This document shows positions 26,241 through 35,647 of a DNA stretch of 64,000 bases, in pieces (positions within the stretch are counted from its first letter, which is position 1; every line of letters begins with the position of its first letter). The stretch is from contig NZ_QLLK01000006.1 of the NCBI RefSeq assembly GCF_003259505.1, positions 186,001 through 250,000 on the forward strand, in the 5' to 3' direction. Under the pieces are notes generated by a model. The model searched no databases. It was not told the DNA's origin and worked only from the letters and a program-made list of their open reading frames with translations. Made by a program: the position numbers and the translations under genes. Source of the DNA: Algoriphagus yeomjeoni (GTDB lineage: Bacteria > Bacteroidota > Bacteroidia > Cytophagales > Cyclobacteriaceae).

Positions 26241-27386
26241 TTAAAGCTCTGAAAAGTTACTAATCTGAATACCTTCTCGTTCCTGACTTAGGCTTCCAGC
26301 ATATATGAGTTTTGCGAGGCTTTCAGGAGCGATTTTTTGAAAGTATTTCAAACCTTTTAAGAAATCTGTATGGAAGGTTTCCGAAGATTTTATTTCTATC
26401 GCAGTCAGCTTTCCGTCTTTTTCTTGCAAAAGATCTACTTCGTTTTGGTGGTTGTCGCGCCAATAGTAAAGAGCTGGGACTTCACCTGAATTCAATTCTT
26501 TTTTCATCAATTCTAAAATCACTAGGTTCTCGAATAAAGGACCTCTTGCGAAATGGACATTCAAATCTTCTGCGCGCTTAATCCCCAACAGACTACATAA
26601 AACTCCTGTGTCGTAGAAATACACTTTGGAAGATTTCAGAATTCGCTTGTTGAAATTGCGGTAATAGGATGGAAGTCTGAATGCGATAAAGGATGTTTCT
26701 AATACAGAAAGCCAGGAATTCACAGTTTTCTGATCAATTCCCAATTCGTTGGAGAAGTTGCTTTGATTAAAAAGCTGACCAGCTCGACCAGCTAATAACT
26801 GCAGGAATTTTTGAAAATTACCTAAATCCATCACATTCAAAATCTGCCTCACATCACGCTCGATGTAAGTTTGGATGTAATTGGGATAATAGTCGTTTGG
26901 AGCGATATCAAACTGATATTTCCTGGGATATCCACCGTTTACGACAAGATCTTCCCACGAAGGAATGGTGATGTGATCGGTTAATTCCTGCTTAGAAAAT
27001 GGCAGCAAGTTCAAAATTGCAACCCGACCAGCTAAGGACTGAGTGATTTGATTAGATAGTAGAAAATTTTGAGAACCAGTCAAAATGTATTCCCCAACTA
27101 TATTTCTTTCATCTGTCAGTACTTGCAAGTAGGAGAAGAGTTCTGGAACCCATTGCACCTCATCTAGAATTACACCGTTTTGGTAAGATCTGAGAAAAGC
27201 CAGGGGATCGGTTTTAGCGAAATTCCGTGCTTCTGGAAGTTCCAGATTGACATAGGTGAAGTCAGGTTTCAATTTTCTGGCAAAAGTAGTTTTCCCGGAT
27301 TGACGCGGACCTGTAACAGCTAGCAACGGGAATTTGCTAAGCAGATTTAAAGCTTTGGATTTTATATGTCGATCGAAGTAATCCAT
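26241..27386 (-). CDS. AAA ATPase with DUF4143 domain
   Basis: About 381 residues from the ATG at 27386; an earlier in-frame start at 27422 adds 12 unconserved residues. An N-terminal P-loop ATPase has Walker A VTGPRQSGKTT (Lys32) and Walker B GVILDEVQ, followed by sensor segment YILTGSQNFLLS. The C-terminal DUF4143 region contains a restriction-endonuclease-like core (YYWRDNHQNEVDLL...AIEIKSSETF). Such proteins are common as patchily distributed single genes. Their function is unproven; roles in toxin-antitoxin or stress responses have been suggested. No partner gene is visible. Confidence 0.9.
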   Translation of the reverse strand: MDYFDRHIKSKALNLLSKFPLLAVTGPRQSGKTTFARKLKPDFTYVNLELPEARNFAKTDPLAFLRSYQNGVILDEVQWVPELFSYLQVLTDERNIVGEYILTGSQNFLLSNQITQSLAGRVAILNLLPFSKQELTDHITIPSWEDLVVNGGYPRKYQFDIAPNDYYPNYIQTYIERDVRQILNVMDLGNFQKFLQLLAGRAGQLFNQSNFSNELGIDQKTVNSWLSVLETSFIAFRLPSYYRNFNKRILKSSKVYFYDTGVLCSLLGIKRAEDLNVHFARGPLFENLVILELMKKELNSGEVPALYYWRDNHQNEVDLLQEKDGKLTAIEIKSSETFHTDFLKGLKYFQKIAPESLAKLIYAGSLSQEREGIQISNFSEL

Positions 27387-27557
27387 TTTGTGCAAATTAG
27401 GAATTTGATTCCAAAAATACACAAAAATGAATTCATGTGAAATAATTTATTGAAAAAGAGAAAGTTATGTGTTTGCTTTTTTAGGGGAGAACTTGACTCT
27501 CCCAAATTAAGAACTTTGATCTGAATAGATTGTGAGTCACATTCTGCTTTTGACTGT

Positions 27558-28058
27558 TCAATAGCAAATCTCCATTACCTCAAAAACTCTGTCCTCTTTG
27601 GCCAACTTTAAAATTGCTTTATCGCCAACTTTTTTGCCGATCAGAATCTTTGCAATAGGGGAAATAAATGAGATTTTGTTTTTTGCGATATCAGCCTCAT
27701 CCACTCCCACGATCTGATAGGTTTGAGTTTTTGGGCTATTTCCGATTTTCAACGTGACTGTCGCTCCGAAGCGAATTTCATCTTGAGGTTGGTCGCTTAA
27801 ATTCACGATTTTGGCAATCGCAATCCGTTCTTCGAGCAAATGAATTTTCGCATTGATGAAATTTGAAGCAATGCGTTTTTCTTGTTCTGTCGATGCATCA
27901 ATAGAAGCCTTCTCATCTAAAAGGCACTGCTTTTCTGCCAGCAATTCATTCATTCCATTTTGGGTGACATAATTGGTCACTCCATTCGGTACCTCAGCTC
28001 TTGGTGGAACTAGTGGTGTTTCTTCCTGATCATCTTCTTTTACAAATCCTCTGCTCAT
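27558..28058 (-). CDS. GreA/GreB-family transcript cleavage factor
   Basis: A 166-residue protein with the N-terminal coiled coil (about 35-85) and C-terminal FKBP-like domain (DEIRFGATVTLKI, YQIVGVDEADIAKNKISFISPIAKILIGKKVGD) of Gre factors, which rescue backtracked RNA polymerase by stimulating transcript cleavage. The N-terminal MSRGFVKEDDQEETPLVPPR extension marks a GreB-like subgroup. The acidic tip of the coiled coil is not clearly seen in the usual form, so cleavage activity is likely but not certain. Confidence 0.9.
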   Translation of the reverse strand: MSRGFVKEDDQEETPLVPPRAEVPNGVTNYVTQNGMNELLAEKQCLLDEKASIDASTEQEKRIASNFINAKIHLLEERIAIAKIVNLSDQPQDEIRFGATVTLKIGNSPKTQTYQIVGVDEADIAKNKISFISPIAKILIGKKVGDKAILKLAKEDRVFEVMEICY

Positions 28059-28174
28059 ACCTGTATTTGTTGATCCAACTTTGATAAGGACTAATACAAC
28101 AATTAAGTTTCATGAAAAGGCGATAAGTAGGATGAGGATAAAGGCCGGGAGATTAGACTATCTTTTACAGATTT

Positions 28175-28537
28175 TCAATTATTCTTGGCTTTTCCAATCA
28201 TTCCTAGATGGGTGTGGTCAAAACTATCATTGTATTTCAAACCATAGCCCATTAATCTGTCAAATGAAATGTGGGCGAAAAGTATGATCCCAGCAAGCAT
28301 CAAATATTTACTTTCAAAAGCCAATCCATATAAACCAGCACAGACAGCAATTAATCGGTGATGGAAGAGATTATAAGTAATTGCTCCAATCTTAGGACTA
28401 AACAAATAGCCGATCATTCCGATATCTGGTAGAAGCAATAGTGCTGGAAACCACCACCAGGCCAAATTTAAAGTGGTGAATATGTAAATGCTGAGTAGGA
28501 ATAGTCCTGCTTCTTCCAATTTTAGTAAGTACCTCAT
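28175..28537 (-). CDS. DUF4260 membrane protein
   Basis: A 120-residue protein with four hydrophobic segments and the conserved features of DUF4260: LLPDIGMIGYLFSPKIGA, YNLFHHR and the C-terminal AHISFDRLMGYGLKYNDSFDHTHLG. Function of the family is not known. It follows the Crp/Fnr regulator gene by 63 bases on the same strand, so it may be its target or co-transcribed. Confidence 0.88.
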   Translation of the reverse strand: MRYLLKLEEAGLFLLSIYIFTTLNLAWWWFPALLLLPDIGMIGYLFSPKIGAITYNLFHHRLIAVCAGLYGLAFESKYLMLAGIILFAHISFDRLMGYGLKYNDSFDHTHLGMIGKAKNN

Positions 28538-28600
28538 TGTTCAATGATTTAGAGTTGAGGCAAAATTGGGAAGTAGCAGGGAGATCACTCTTGATAAATA

Positions 28601-29182
28601 TCAAGAAGTTGAACGGACTTGTTTATTTCTAATTCTGCTGAATGTCTCAGGGGTCATCCCGAGCATGGATGCGATGTATTGGAGCGGAACCTGATTAAAT
28701 AGCTCTTTATTATGCTCAAAGAAATGGGCATAGCGTTCTTCGGCAGTCATGGATAAATGAGTGAAAATCCTGTCCTCTAAAATGGTAAAGCATTTGGCAA
28801 TAAACAACTTTTCGAGTTCATGCCAATTGGGAACCACAGTTCCAATGGACTTGTAATCTTCTCTGCTGATGGTGTAAAGCTCTGCATCCGTCAATGCTTC
28901 AATAGTCCAACGAGCCGGACTTTGAAAAAGTAAACTCGAAAGATCAGTGACAAAATAACCTTGAGTAGAAATCCATTGCGTTACTTCTTTACTTTCAGTC
29001 TGCTTATACACTCTCAACAGTCCTGATTTTATAAAACTAAGTTTGTTACAAGGCTTTCCTGTTTTCAAAAAGCAGTCACCCTTTTTTAGTGTTTCAAGAT
29101 GAAAGTGTGAGCTTACTACTTGCAAACTATCCTCGGGCATCACGCCAAAATAGCTTTTTATATTTTGTTCGAGTTCTGTCAT
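28601..29182 (-). CDS. Crp/Fnr-family transcriptional regulator
   Basis: A 193-residue protein from the ATG at 29182; an earlier in-frame start adds 14 hydrophobic, unconserved residues. Cyclic-nucleotide-binding-type jelly roll at about residues 20-110 (LKKGDCFLKTGKPCNKLSFIKSGLLRVY), then a C-terminal helix-turn-helix (VPLQYIASMLGMTPETFSRIR). The canonical cAMP phosphate-binding cassette is not seen, so the ligand is unknown. It lies upstream of the DUF4260 gene. A decayed copy of its 5' third is present at 30565-30784 on the same strand. Confidence 0.9.
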   Translation of the reverse strand: MTELEQNIKSYFGVMPEDSLQVVSSHFHLETLKKGDCFLKTGKPCNKLSFIKSGLLRVYKQTESKEVTQWISTQGYFVTDLSSLLFQSPARWTIEALTDAELYTISREDYKSIGTVVPNWHELEKLFIAKCFTILEDRIFTHLSMTAEERYAHFFEHNKELFNQVPLQYIASMLGMTPETFSRIRNKQVRSTS

Positions 29183-29635
29183 TTCGAAAGTGAAAATAGT
29201 ATAAATGGATATAATTAACTGCAAAAGTCGCTGAGTCCCATTGATGCGGGATGCGCGAAGCTTTAGAGTTTCTATGGTGCTCTATAAGCTGGCTCAAAAC
29301 CTAAAGGGCAGTTTGTGAGCAGAAGGTACTGATATAATTCCGATAGCTGCATCTACACTTCATTATACGTTCAGAAATGCAATTCAATGTTTTGAGATCA
29401 AGAAGTGTCACCAGCTACATGATTTGGATTTGTCTTACAAGTATTTTATTTTAAAGAGCTTATCTGACTTTGCTATTAGGGTTTTAACGATAGTAATTAG
29501 CCAATTTCAAACTCTGCTTTTTAGTATGAAGATGTTCAATTGTAAACATTTTTTTTATGGCAGGTGTTATTTTAATCTTGATGCTTTTAGAATAGGTACT
29601 GAATTGTCTTAGAGATTTACCTCAAAAAACCAATT
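29183..29635. other. divergent intergenic region, Crp/Fnr gene / MscS gene
   Basis: About 450 bases with no supported gene. The part next to the Crp/Fnr gene is shared with the 5' flank of the pseudogene copy. A 62-codon frame at 29424-29612 has no recognisable features. No complete promoter pair was found. Confidence 0.5.
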
Positions 29636-30541
29636 ATGCAAGACGCACAAGGAATAGAAGAAAAGTTTTCAGTCAATGATGCGATAAGTGATCTTTGGAC
29701 CAAGCTAGACGGGTGGTTTGATGCCATCATTTTAAAATTGCCCAATTTTGCCGTTGCGATTTTGGTCATGGTCATTTTTTATTTTATAGCAAAAGGCGTC
29801 CGAAGTCTTGGTAAAAAGGTTATCTACAAAAGGATATCTGACGAAGCGATAAGGCAAATGGTAAGTAAGCTGGTCTTCGCTATTATAATCTTGATTGGAT
29901 TCTTTGTTGCGCTAGGCGTGATGCAGTTGGATACCGTTCTTACTACGATTCTTGCGAGTGCTGGTGTCGTTGGTTTAGCTATCGGTCTCGCTTTACAGGG
30001 CACTTTGAGCAATACGTTTTCTGGCCTTATGCTTTCATTTCAGCCAAAGATCAGACTTGGTGACTTTATTGAAACCAATGGTATGCAAGGTTACGTGACC
30101 GAAATCAGCCTTAGAAATGTTGCAATTAGGCAAACCAATAATGAATATGTAATCATTCCCAATTCTATTTTTATTGATAATCCTTTTACAAATTACTCGC
30201 TGACTGATAGGTCACGGGTAGAAGTAAGCTGTGGGGTTGGTTATGAAGACGATTTGGAAAAAGTTGAAAAAATGGTTCTCGAGTTGATCAAAGAAAATTT
30301 CCCGATAGTAGAAAATGAGGAAATAGATTTTTTCTTCACGGAATTTGGGGATAGTTCTATCAATTTTGTGACTCGATTTTGGATCAATAGCATCAAGCCA
30401 AAACCAAAGTTAGCTGCTCAGCACAAAGCAATTATGCTTATCAAGAAAAAATTCGATGCAGAAGGAATCAATATTCCTTTCCCAATTCGCACCTTGGATT
30501 TTGGGAAAAATAAATTGCAGATGGCAGCTAGGGAGGATTAG
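29636..30541 (+). CDS. MscS-family small-conductance mechanosensitive channel
   Basis: A 301-residue protein with three membrane helices at about 35-130, the third being the Gly/Ala-rich pore helix (TTILASAGVVGLAIGLALQGTLSNTFSGLMLSF), then the beta domain (RLGDFIETNGMQGYVTEISLRNVAIRQTNNEYVIIPNS) and the C-terminal alpha-beta domain. It opens under membrane tension to release solutes on osmotic down-shock. Length and layout are those of the E. coli MscS type. It is a single gene between the Crp/Fnr gene and that gene's decayed copy. Confidence 0.95.
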   Translation: MQDAQGIEEKFSVNDAISDLWTKLDGWFDAIILKLPNFAVAILVMVIFYFIAKGVRSLGKKVIYKRISDEAIRQMVSKLVFAIIILIGFFVALGVMQLDTVLTTILASAGVVGLAIGLALQGTLSNTFSGLMLSFQPKIRLGDFIETNGMQGYVTEISLRNVAIRQTNNEYVIIPNSIFIDNPFTNYSLTDRSRVEVSCGVGYEDDLEKVEKMVLELIKENFPIVENEEIDFFFTEFGDSSINFVTRFWINSIKPKPKLAAQHKAIMLIKKKFDAEGINIPFPIRTLDFGKNKLQMAARED

Positions 30542-30564
30542 GAATTATTAATTGGAAAATAAGG

Positions 30565-30784
30565 AGTAGAAATCTATTGGGTTACTTCTTTACTATTAGT
30601 CTGCTTATACACTCTCATCAGTCCTGATTTGATAAATCTAAGTTTGTTAGAAGGTTTACCGAATTTCAAAAAGTAGTCGTCCTTTTTTCGGTGTTTCTAG
30701 GTGAAATCGGGAGTTTACTGATTGTAAACTATCCTCTCGCATGACGCCAAAGTAGGTGGATATCTTTTGTTCGAGGGCTGTCAT
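30565..30784 (-). pseudogene. decayed partial copy of the Crp/Fnr gene at 28601-29182
   Basis: On the minus strand an ATG (30782-30784) opens MTALEQKISTYFGVMREDSL, closely similar to the N-terminus of the intact regulator. About 39 codons in, a one-base change of frame after LETPKKG leads to a stop. In the shifted frame the similarity resumes (FLKFGKPSNKLRFIKSGLMRVYKQ) until the Trp of TQW is a TAG stop. Homology then ends. Similarity also extends some 40 bases upstream of the ATG. It is a truncated duplication flanking mscS, not a working gene. Confidence 0.85.
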
Positions 30785-30812
30785 AGTTTTAGTGAAAATA
30801 GTGTTTTTTTAT

Positions 30813-30846
30813 CGCAAAGGTCGCGGAGGATAACGCGGAGGGCACA
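30813..30846. repeat. possible diverged dispersed repeat, copy 3
   Basis: CGCAAAGGTCGCGGAGG followed by ATAACGCGGAGGGCACAG resembles the elements at 22347 and 26115 in spacing and in its GGAGG and GAGGGC blocks, but is more diverged. Part of it is also similar to the 5' flank of the intact Crp/Fnr gene. Confidence 0.4.
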
Positions 30847-30883
30847 GCTTTAAAATTAACTGGCTTATTCAGACTTTGAGAAT

Positions 30884-31861
30884 TTATTGCCCACTCACCC
30901 TGATCACAATCTTCCCCTTATGTTTTCCTTCGCCAAAATAATGGATTAGTCTGGCTGTATCTTCAAGTGGATATGGCCCGTCTATTTCAGGAGTAACTTT
31001 ATTTTGGATGACCAGCTGGGCTATTTCATCTAAGCCTTCGTTTGGTTTTAGGCTAAGAATTTGAAGGCTTTTTTTAGTGAATAAGGATAAGATTTTGCCC
31101 CAAAAAAGTATTGATAATAGGCTCCCAATATTACCTCCAATGGTCACGTAGATTCCAGTTGGCTTCATGGCTCGCAGGTATGCAAATGGGGATTTATTGG
31201 TTTTGCAATCCAAAATTAGATCATACTTTTCTCCAGTTTTTGTAAAATCTGTCTTTTTGTAATCGATCACTTCATCGTAGCCGAGCGATTTCATCATCAC
31301 TAACTTTTCGCCTGAGTCCACACCGGTTACATGACAGTGGCTGAGTTTGGCCAGTTGAAGCCCGATAGTTCCCACGCCGCCTCCGCCTCCGTTGATGAGT
31401 ACTTTTTGTCCTTTCTTTATTTCTCCTATATGCCGAAGTGCTTGGAGTGCTAGGGTAGAAGCGTGTGGAATAGCAGCTGCCTTTTCAAAACTTAATTCAT
31501 CAGGTTTGATAACTACCGCATCTTCATGAATACTTACATACTCCGCAAATGTCCCGAACCCAAACTGCGATATATCGCCATAGACTGAATCCCCAACTTT
31601 CAGCTTGCCTACTTTTGACCCAATGCCTTCAATAACACCTGACAATTCCATCCCTGCAATTGGATTCTTAGGTTTGAAAAGCCCAAACATCAGTCTATAC
31701 AAATAAGGCTTGCCCCTAACCATACTCCAATCATAATCATTGATAGCAGTAGCATGGATTTTAATTAAAACCTCATAATCCTCAGGAATAGGCATGGCTA
31801 CTTCTTTCAATGAGAGCACTTTCTCTGGTTTTCCGTACTTCTCAAAAAATATAGCTTTCAT
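30884..31861 (-). CDS. zinc-independent medium-chain dehydrogenase/reductase
   Basis: A 325-residue MDR protein of the quinone oxidoreductase type. The nucleotide-binding Rossmann motif is INGGGGGVGTIGLQLAK, and the N-terminal GroES-like domain has IHATAINDYDWSMVRG. The catalytic and structural zinc Cys/His ligands of alcohol dehydrogenases are missing. These enzymes reduce quinones, enones or aldehydes using NAD(P)H. Substrate is not predictable. It is monocistronic as far as seen. Confidence 0.9.
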   Translation of the reverse strand: MKAIFFEKYGKPEKVLSLKEVAMPIPEDYEVLIKIHATAINDYDWSMVRGKPYLYRLMFGLFKPKNPIAGMELSGVIEGIGSKVGKLKVGDSVYGDISQFGFGTFAEYVSIHEDAVVIKPDELSFEKAAAIPHASTLALQALRHIGEIKKGQKVLINGGGGGVGTIGLQLAKLSHCHVTGVDSGEKLVMMKSLGYDEVIDYKKTDFTKTGEKYDLILDCKTNKSPFAYLRAMKPTGIYVTIGGNIGSLLSILFWGKILSLFTKKSLQILSLKPNEGLDEIAQLVIQNKVTPEIDGPYPLEDTARLIHYFGEGKHKGKIVIRVSGQ

Positions 31862-31929
31862 CAGTTTTGTTTTTCAATGATCTGGTTGAAAATAGCTATT
31901 CTTTAGTTTCTACAGTTTCTTAAAGTCAA

Positions 31930-31962
31930 AAAATAAAAAAAGGAAGCATTTCGGCTTCCTTT
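31930..31962 (-). terminator. terminator after the CocE-type hydrolase gene
   Basis: On the minus strand the perfect stem AAGGAAGC/GCTTCCTT with a six-base loop runs into a long T tract about 20 bases after the stop. Confidence 0.85.
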
Positions 31963-31983
31963 TAACTTTCAATTGTGATAAAA

Positions 31984-33873
31984 TTACTTCTTCACTATCG
32001 GTAACACAATTCTACTCAGACTCTTTGCCCCATGATGGATTGAGTTTGTAGCGATTACCCCTTCTGTTTCATCATACGTATTTCCACCGGTATTCATGTT
32101 TCTATCGAAGCGTGGGAAGTTTGAGCTGCTCACTTCGATGCGGATTCTATGACCTTTATCGAAGTAGTTGGAAGTGCTCATTGGAGTCATTTTGATTTCG
32201 TAGACTTTCCCGTCTTCCATCCAAACTTCCTTGTCGTAGCCTTCACGGTAGCGAACCCGCTGGATAGTTTCATCCAGATTATAAGCTTTGCCGTCTGGAT
32301 ATACATCGATTAGTTTGATAGTAACGTCAGTGTCCTTGGCATCTGAAGAGAGGTATAAGTAGGACTCTATGAATCCCGAAACTTCAATTCCTTCTTCCAA
32401 AACATCAGAAGTATAAACAAGTATATCATCACGCTTCTCCATCTCAGACTGATCTTTGGAACCTCCGCTTCCATCAATTGCATTTCCAGTACAGCAAACA
32501 TTGCCTCCGTAGGAAGTCACAGGATTCATTGGGTCGTATTTGAAGGTATCAGGATTGTCTTTTTTAGGCTTTTTAGGAGTTAGTTTTCCATTTCCATTAA
32601 GCGTATTTGCTTGTCCTTCAGAGTCCAAATACATAGTAGTCATGACTGCTTCAGCTGGTGGCCAAACGTCTGATGTTTGCCATTTATTGGCTCCCATGGT
32701 ATAATACTGTACGCGTGGCATTTCCTCCATGACTTCTGATTTTTCACCTTTTAGCCAAACATCAAACCAAGCTGTAATAATCTCATCGTAATTCAATCGG
32801 GCATCTCCTACATTCAGATCACCCACCATTGTGTTTTCGGAGGCTCTGGTATAGGAACAGTGAAGTACTGGAGCGATCACCAAGTACTGATTTTCTCTAG
32901 CCATTTCCGATACGGCATTTTCTCTTGCATGATTGAAGAGTGCAATATTTGGCCCGGCTGATACATCAAACCAAGACACAAACCAGAAACTTGGCTTGTC
33001 AAATGGCATGTCATCGTGATACAATCCTCCTTCAAACCACTTTGGGTCGTTTGGCTTACGGGTGATCATTTCTTCGTAGATGCCCATCGGCCCATTCTGA
33101 TTTCTGATGATGTCCTGAATGGGAAGGTGTGCCAATGCCTCTTTGGAATCAATTCTCGGATACTCCGGGGACATATCATAAAAGCGCTGGAGTCTTAGCA
33201 AGTCTTTTTGACTGATGTCTTTTGGTAATTTTGGTGCCATTGGATCATGCTGTACGCTATAAAGCCAATTGGTAAAAAGCATCTGTCCAGCACCGCCACG
33301 GTACCAGTTGCCTTGCTCATTAAATTCACCTACCCGGCCAACTCCTGCTCCGTATCCCTGTGGTACCAGTGCCGCCAAAGCTGGATGATCCAGTGAAGCC
33401 ACGGCCATTTGCCATTCCGCAGTAGAAGAGCAACCTAGAAGTCCCACTTTGCCATTGCTCCATGCTTGCTTGGACATCCACTCAAATGCATCATTTCCAT
33501 CAGTCAAGGGAACACCAAGAATATCCCAATCTCCTTCGGAAAAGTATCGTCCACGCTCATTCTGTACTACGTATGCGTAGCCTTTTTCCACCCAAGAGAG
33601 GGCTGTTTGCATGGTGCGTGTATTCAATTCTCCATTTCCCCAAGTATTGAAATTATAGGGAGTCCTGGAAAATACGATGGGGTATTTACCCTCGCCTTTG
33701 GGACGGTAAATATCTGTGGCCAGTCGCACGCCATCCCGCATAGGCATCATGACTTTTTGATCTACTATGGCAACCTCATCGAGCTGATCGATAATGCTTT
33801 TTTCCTGCGCAAAAGCCAAAGTGGTGGCAAAGACCAATACTAGTGTCAGGAATAGGTGATTTAGTTTTTTCAT
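31984..33873 (-). CDS. secreted CocE/NonD-family hydrolase
   Basis: A 629-residue serine hydrolase of the X-Pro dipeptidyl-peptidase S15/CocE group. Signal peptide ends near residue 22 (AFAQ). [17 protein letters not shown] is the usual start of the mature fold, and the nucleophile is Ser149 in [11 protein letters not shown]. The C-terminal jelly-roll domain (about 410-629) binds substrate in relatives. The family includes ester and beta-lactam acylases as well as peptidases, and the substrate cannot be chosen from sequence. It is periplasmic or secreted. A -7-like TAACTTTG lies just upstream and a terminator follows. Confidence 0.88.
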   Translation of the reverse strand: MKKLNHLFLTLVLVFATTLAFAQEKSIIDQLDEVAIVDQKVMMPMRDGVRLATDIYRPKGEGKYPIVFSRTPYNFNTWGNGELNTRTMQTALSWVEKGYAYVVQNERGRYFSEGDWDILGVPLTDGNDAFEWMSKQAWSNGKVGLLGCSSTAEWQMAVASLDHPALAALVPQGYGAGVGRVGEFNEQGNWYRGGAGQMLFTNWLYSVQHDPMAPKLPKDISQKDLLRLQRFYDMSPEYPRIDSKEALAHLPIQDIIRNQNGPMGIYEEMITRKPNDPKWFEGGLYHDDMPFDKPSFWFVSWFDVSAGPNIALFNHARENAVSEMARENQYLVIAPVLHCSYTRASENTMVGDLNVGDARLNYDEIITAWFDVWLKGEKSEVMEEMPRVQYYTMGANKWQTSDVWPPAEAVMTTMYLDSEGQANTLNGNGKLTPKKPKKDNPDTFKYDPMNPVTSYGGNVCCTGNAIDGSGGSKDQSEMEKRDDILVYTSDVLEEGIEVSGFIESYLYLSSDAKDTDVTIKLIDVYPDGKAYNLDETIQRVRYREGYDKEVWMEDGKVYEIKMTPMSTSNYFDKGHRIRIEVSSSNFPRFDRNMNTGGNTYDETEGVIATNSIHHGAKSLSRIVLPIVKK

Positions 33874-33895
33874 GAATTAGAGATTCTGATATATT

Positions 33896-33903
33896 CAAAG
33901 TTA
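33896..33903 (-). promoter_or_regulatory. possible -7 element of the CocE-type hydrolase gene
   Basis: The minus strand reads TAACTTTG, matching TAnnTTTG, about 23 bases upstream of the start codon. No -33 TTG at a standard distance. Confidence 0.35.
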
Positions 33904-34080
33904 ACAAAGTGATCATTTTTGCGGTACATAAAATGATAATTGGTTGAATTCGTAGATCGGAATTAATTGAAATTTAGCTGTTTTATGCCAACAGTCAATT
34001 AGCCAGTGACTTATGAGAAAGCAAGGATCATGAAATTTAGCTAGTTCAGCTTTAGCCCTTTTCATTTCATACATAAAGTC

Positions 34081-34088
34081 TAAATTTG
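34081..34088 (+). promoter_or_regulatory. possible -7 element of the fumarylacetoacetase gene
   Basis: TAAATTTG matches TAnnTTTG 22 bases before the start codon. The -33 region lacks a TTG. Confidence 0.35.
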
Positions 34089-34109
34089 CAGTCCTAACAA
34101 TTTTTACCA

Positions 34110-35378
34110 ATGAGCGACAGCCCTAGCAACGCCCTGAATACCTGGGTGGAAGTAGCGAAAAATTCTGATTTTACAATTTACAATCTCCCTTTTGGAGTTT
34201 TTAAAAACAAAAAGCTTAGTCCTCGCATCGGGATAGCAATAGGCGACAAGATTGTTGACTTAAGCATTCTGGATCAAGAGGGATTCTTTTCAGACATGTT
34301 TTTACCTGAAGGGATTTTCTTAAGCGAATCTCTGAATGAATTGATAGGATTGGGAAAAGTAATCACTAAAAAAATCAGAGAGCGTGTTCAGGAACTGCTT
34401 TTGGCAGATAATGAAAAGCTAAGAGATCATTCAGCCCGCGGTAAAGTAATGCTAAATCGTAAGGAGGCGACTATGCTGTTGCCTGTGAAGATTGGAGATT
34501 ATACGGATTTCTATAGTAGTATGGAGCATGCCACCAACGTTGGCAAAATGTTTCGTGATCCAGAAAATGCGCTTTTACCTAACTGGAAGCATCTTCCCGT
34601 GGGGTATCATGGTCGTGCTTCGTCAATTATTCCATCTGGATCGCCAGTGATCCGTCCAAAAGGTCAAACCAAAGATCCTGAGACAGGTGCTCCGGTATTT
34701 GGTCCAAGTAAAAAGTTGGATTTTGAACTGGAACTTGCATTTATTACCGGTAAATCTACCAAGCTTGGCGATTCAGTGTCTACAGCTGACGCGGAGGATT
34801 ATATTTTTGGGTTTGTGCTTTTCAACGATTGGTCTGCGCGGGATATTCAGGCATGGGAATATGTGCCTTTAGGTCCATTTTTAGGAAAAAGCTTTGCTTC
34901 TTCTATCTCCACCTGGGTGGTGACTTTAGAAGCTTTGGAACAGTTCAAAGTAGAAAGTCCCGTTCAGGAACCAGAAGTTTTGGACTATCTGAAATGTAAT
35001 AAACCACATAGTTTTGATATACAGTTGGAGGCTTATATCCAGCCAGAAGATGAGAAAAGTAGCAAAGTCTCTACTGCCAATTTCAAAAATATGTACTGGA
35101 ATGTGGCTCAACAATTAGCGCATCAGACAGTCAATGGTTGTAATATCAATGTAGGCGACATGATGGCTTCCGGGACGATCTCGGGTAAAACTGAGGATTC
35201 CTTTGGATCTATGCTTGAGCTTTCTTGGAATGGACAAAATACCGTAAAGCTTGATTCAGGTACTGAGCGAAAGTTCATTGAAAATGGTGACACGGTAATT
35301 ATGAAAGGATTTGCTGAGAAGGATGGAGTTCGGGTTGGCTTTGGTGAAGTGAAAACTAAAGTGCTACCCGCGAAGTGA
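34110..35378 (+). CDS. fahA: fumarylacetoacetase
   Basis: A 422-residue enzyme hydrolysing fumarylacetoacetate to fumarate and acetoacetate, the last step of tyrosine breakdown. The metal ligand Asp133 and catalytic His140 are in IGDYTDFYSSMEHATNVG, with the same seven-residue spacing as human Asp126 and His133. The rest of the site is in KLDFELELAFITG and FVLFNDWSARDIQAWEY. Length matches the two-domain FAH form. No other homogentisate-pathway genes are in the window. A terminator follows directly. Confidence 0.95.
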   Translation: MSDSPSNALNTWVEVAKNSDFTIYNLPFGVFKNKKLSPRIGIAIGDKIVDLSILDQEGFFSDMFLPEGIFLSESLNELIGLGKVITKKIRERVQELLLADNEKLRDHSARGKVMLNRKEATMLLPVKIGDYTDFYSSMEHATNVGKMFRDPENALLPNWKHLPVGYHGRASSIIPSGSPVIRPKGQTKDPETGAPVFGPSKKLDFELELAFITGKSTKLGDSVSTADAEDYIFGFVLFNDWSARDIQAWEYVPLGPFLGKSFASSISTWVVTLEALEQFKVESPVQEPEVLDYLKCNKPHSFDIQLEAYIQPEDEKSSKVSTANFKNMYWNVAQQLAHQTVNGCNINVGDMMASGTISGKTEDSFGSMLELSWNGQNTVKLDSGTERKFIENGDTVIMKGFAEKDGVRVGFGEVKTKVLPAK

Positions 35379-35399
35379 TTTGCAAATAATACTAATATA

Positions 35400-35433
35400 A
35401 AACCCTGATTTAGTGCAAGTCAGGGTTTTTTTT
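35400..35433 (+). terminator. terminator after the fumarylacetoacetase gene
   Basis: AAACCCTGA/TCAGGGTTT, a perfect 9-bp stem with an 11-base loop, followed by a T tract, about 20 bases after the stop. Confidence 0.85.
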
Positions 35434-35647
35434 GTGCCCAATTCCTACCCATTTTTTCTTCAAATTCTTAAATTGACTAATCAATTGAAATTCAGATGAT
35501 TAAATCTGATTGTAGTTGAATAGAGCAAGTTGGTTCTCGATAGTTTTAGGTCATTTAAGGTGACAAATCGAGATTTTAGATTTCAAGACTGTCTCAATTT
35601 TTTAGGAGACAATTACTTCTTTTCACATTTCATAATTATTAAAAACT

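Noticed and set aside
27484-27503. GGGAGA-ACTTGAC-TCTCCC hairpin between the DUF4143 and Gre-factor genes, as a terminator
   Set aside because: No T tract follows on either strand and it lies away from gene ends; left unassigned.
29424-29612. 62-codon frame upstream of mscS
   Set aside because: Composition is that of AT-rich intergenic DNA, with no motif and no likely start signal.
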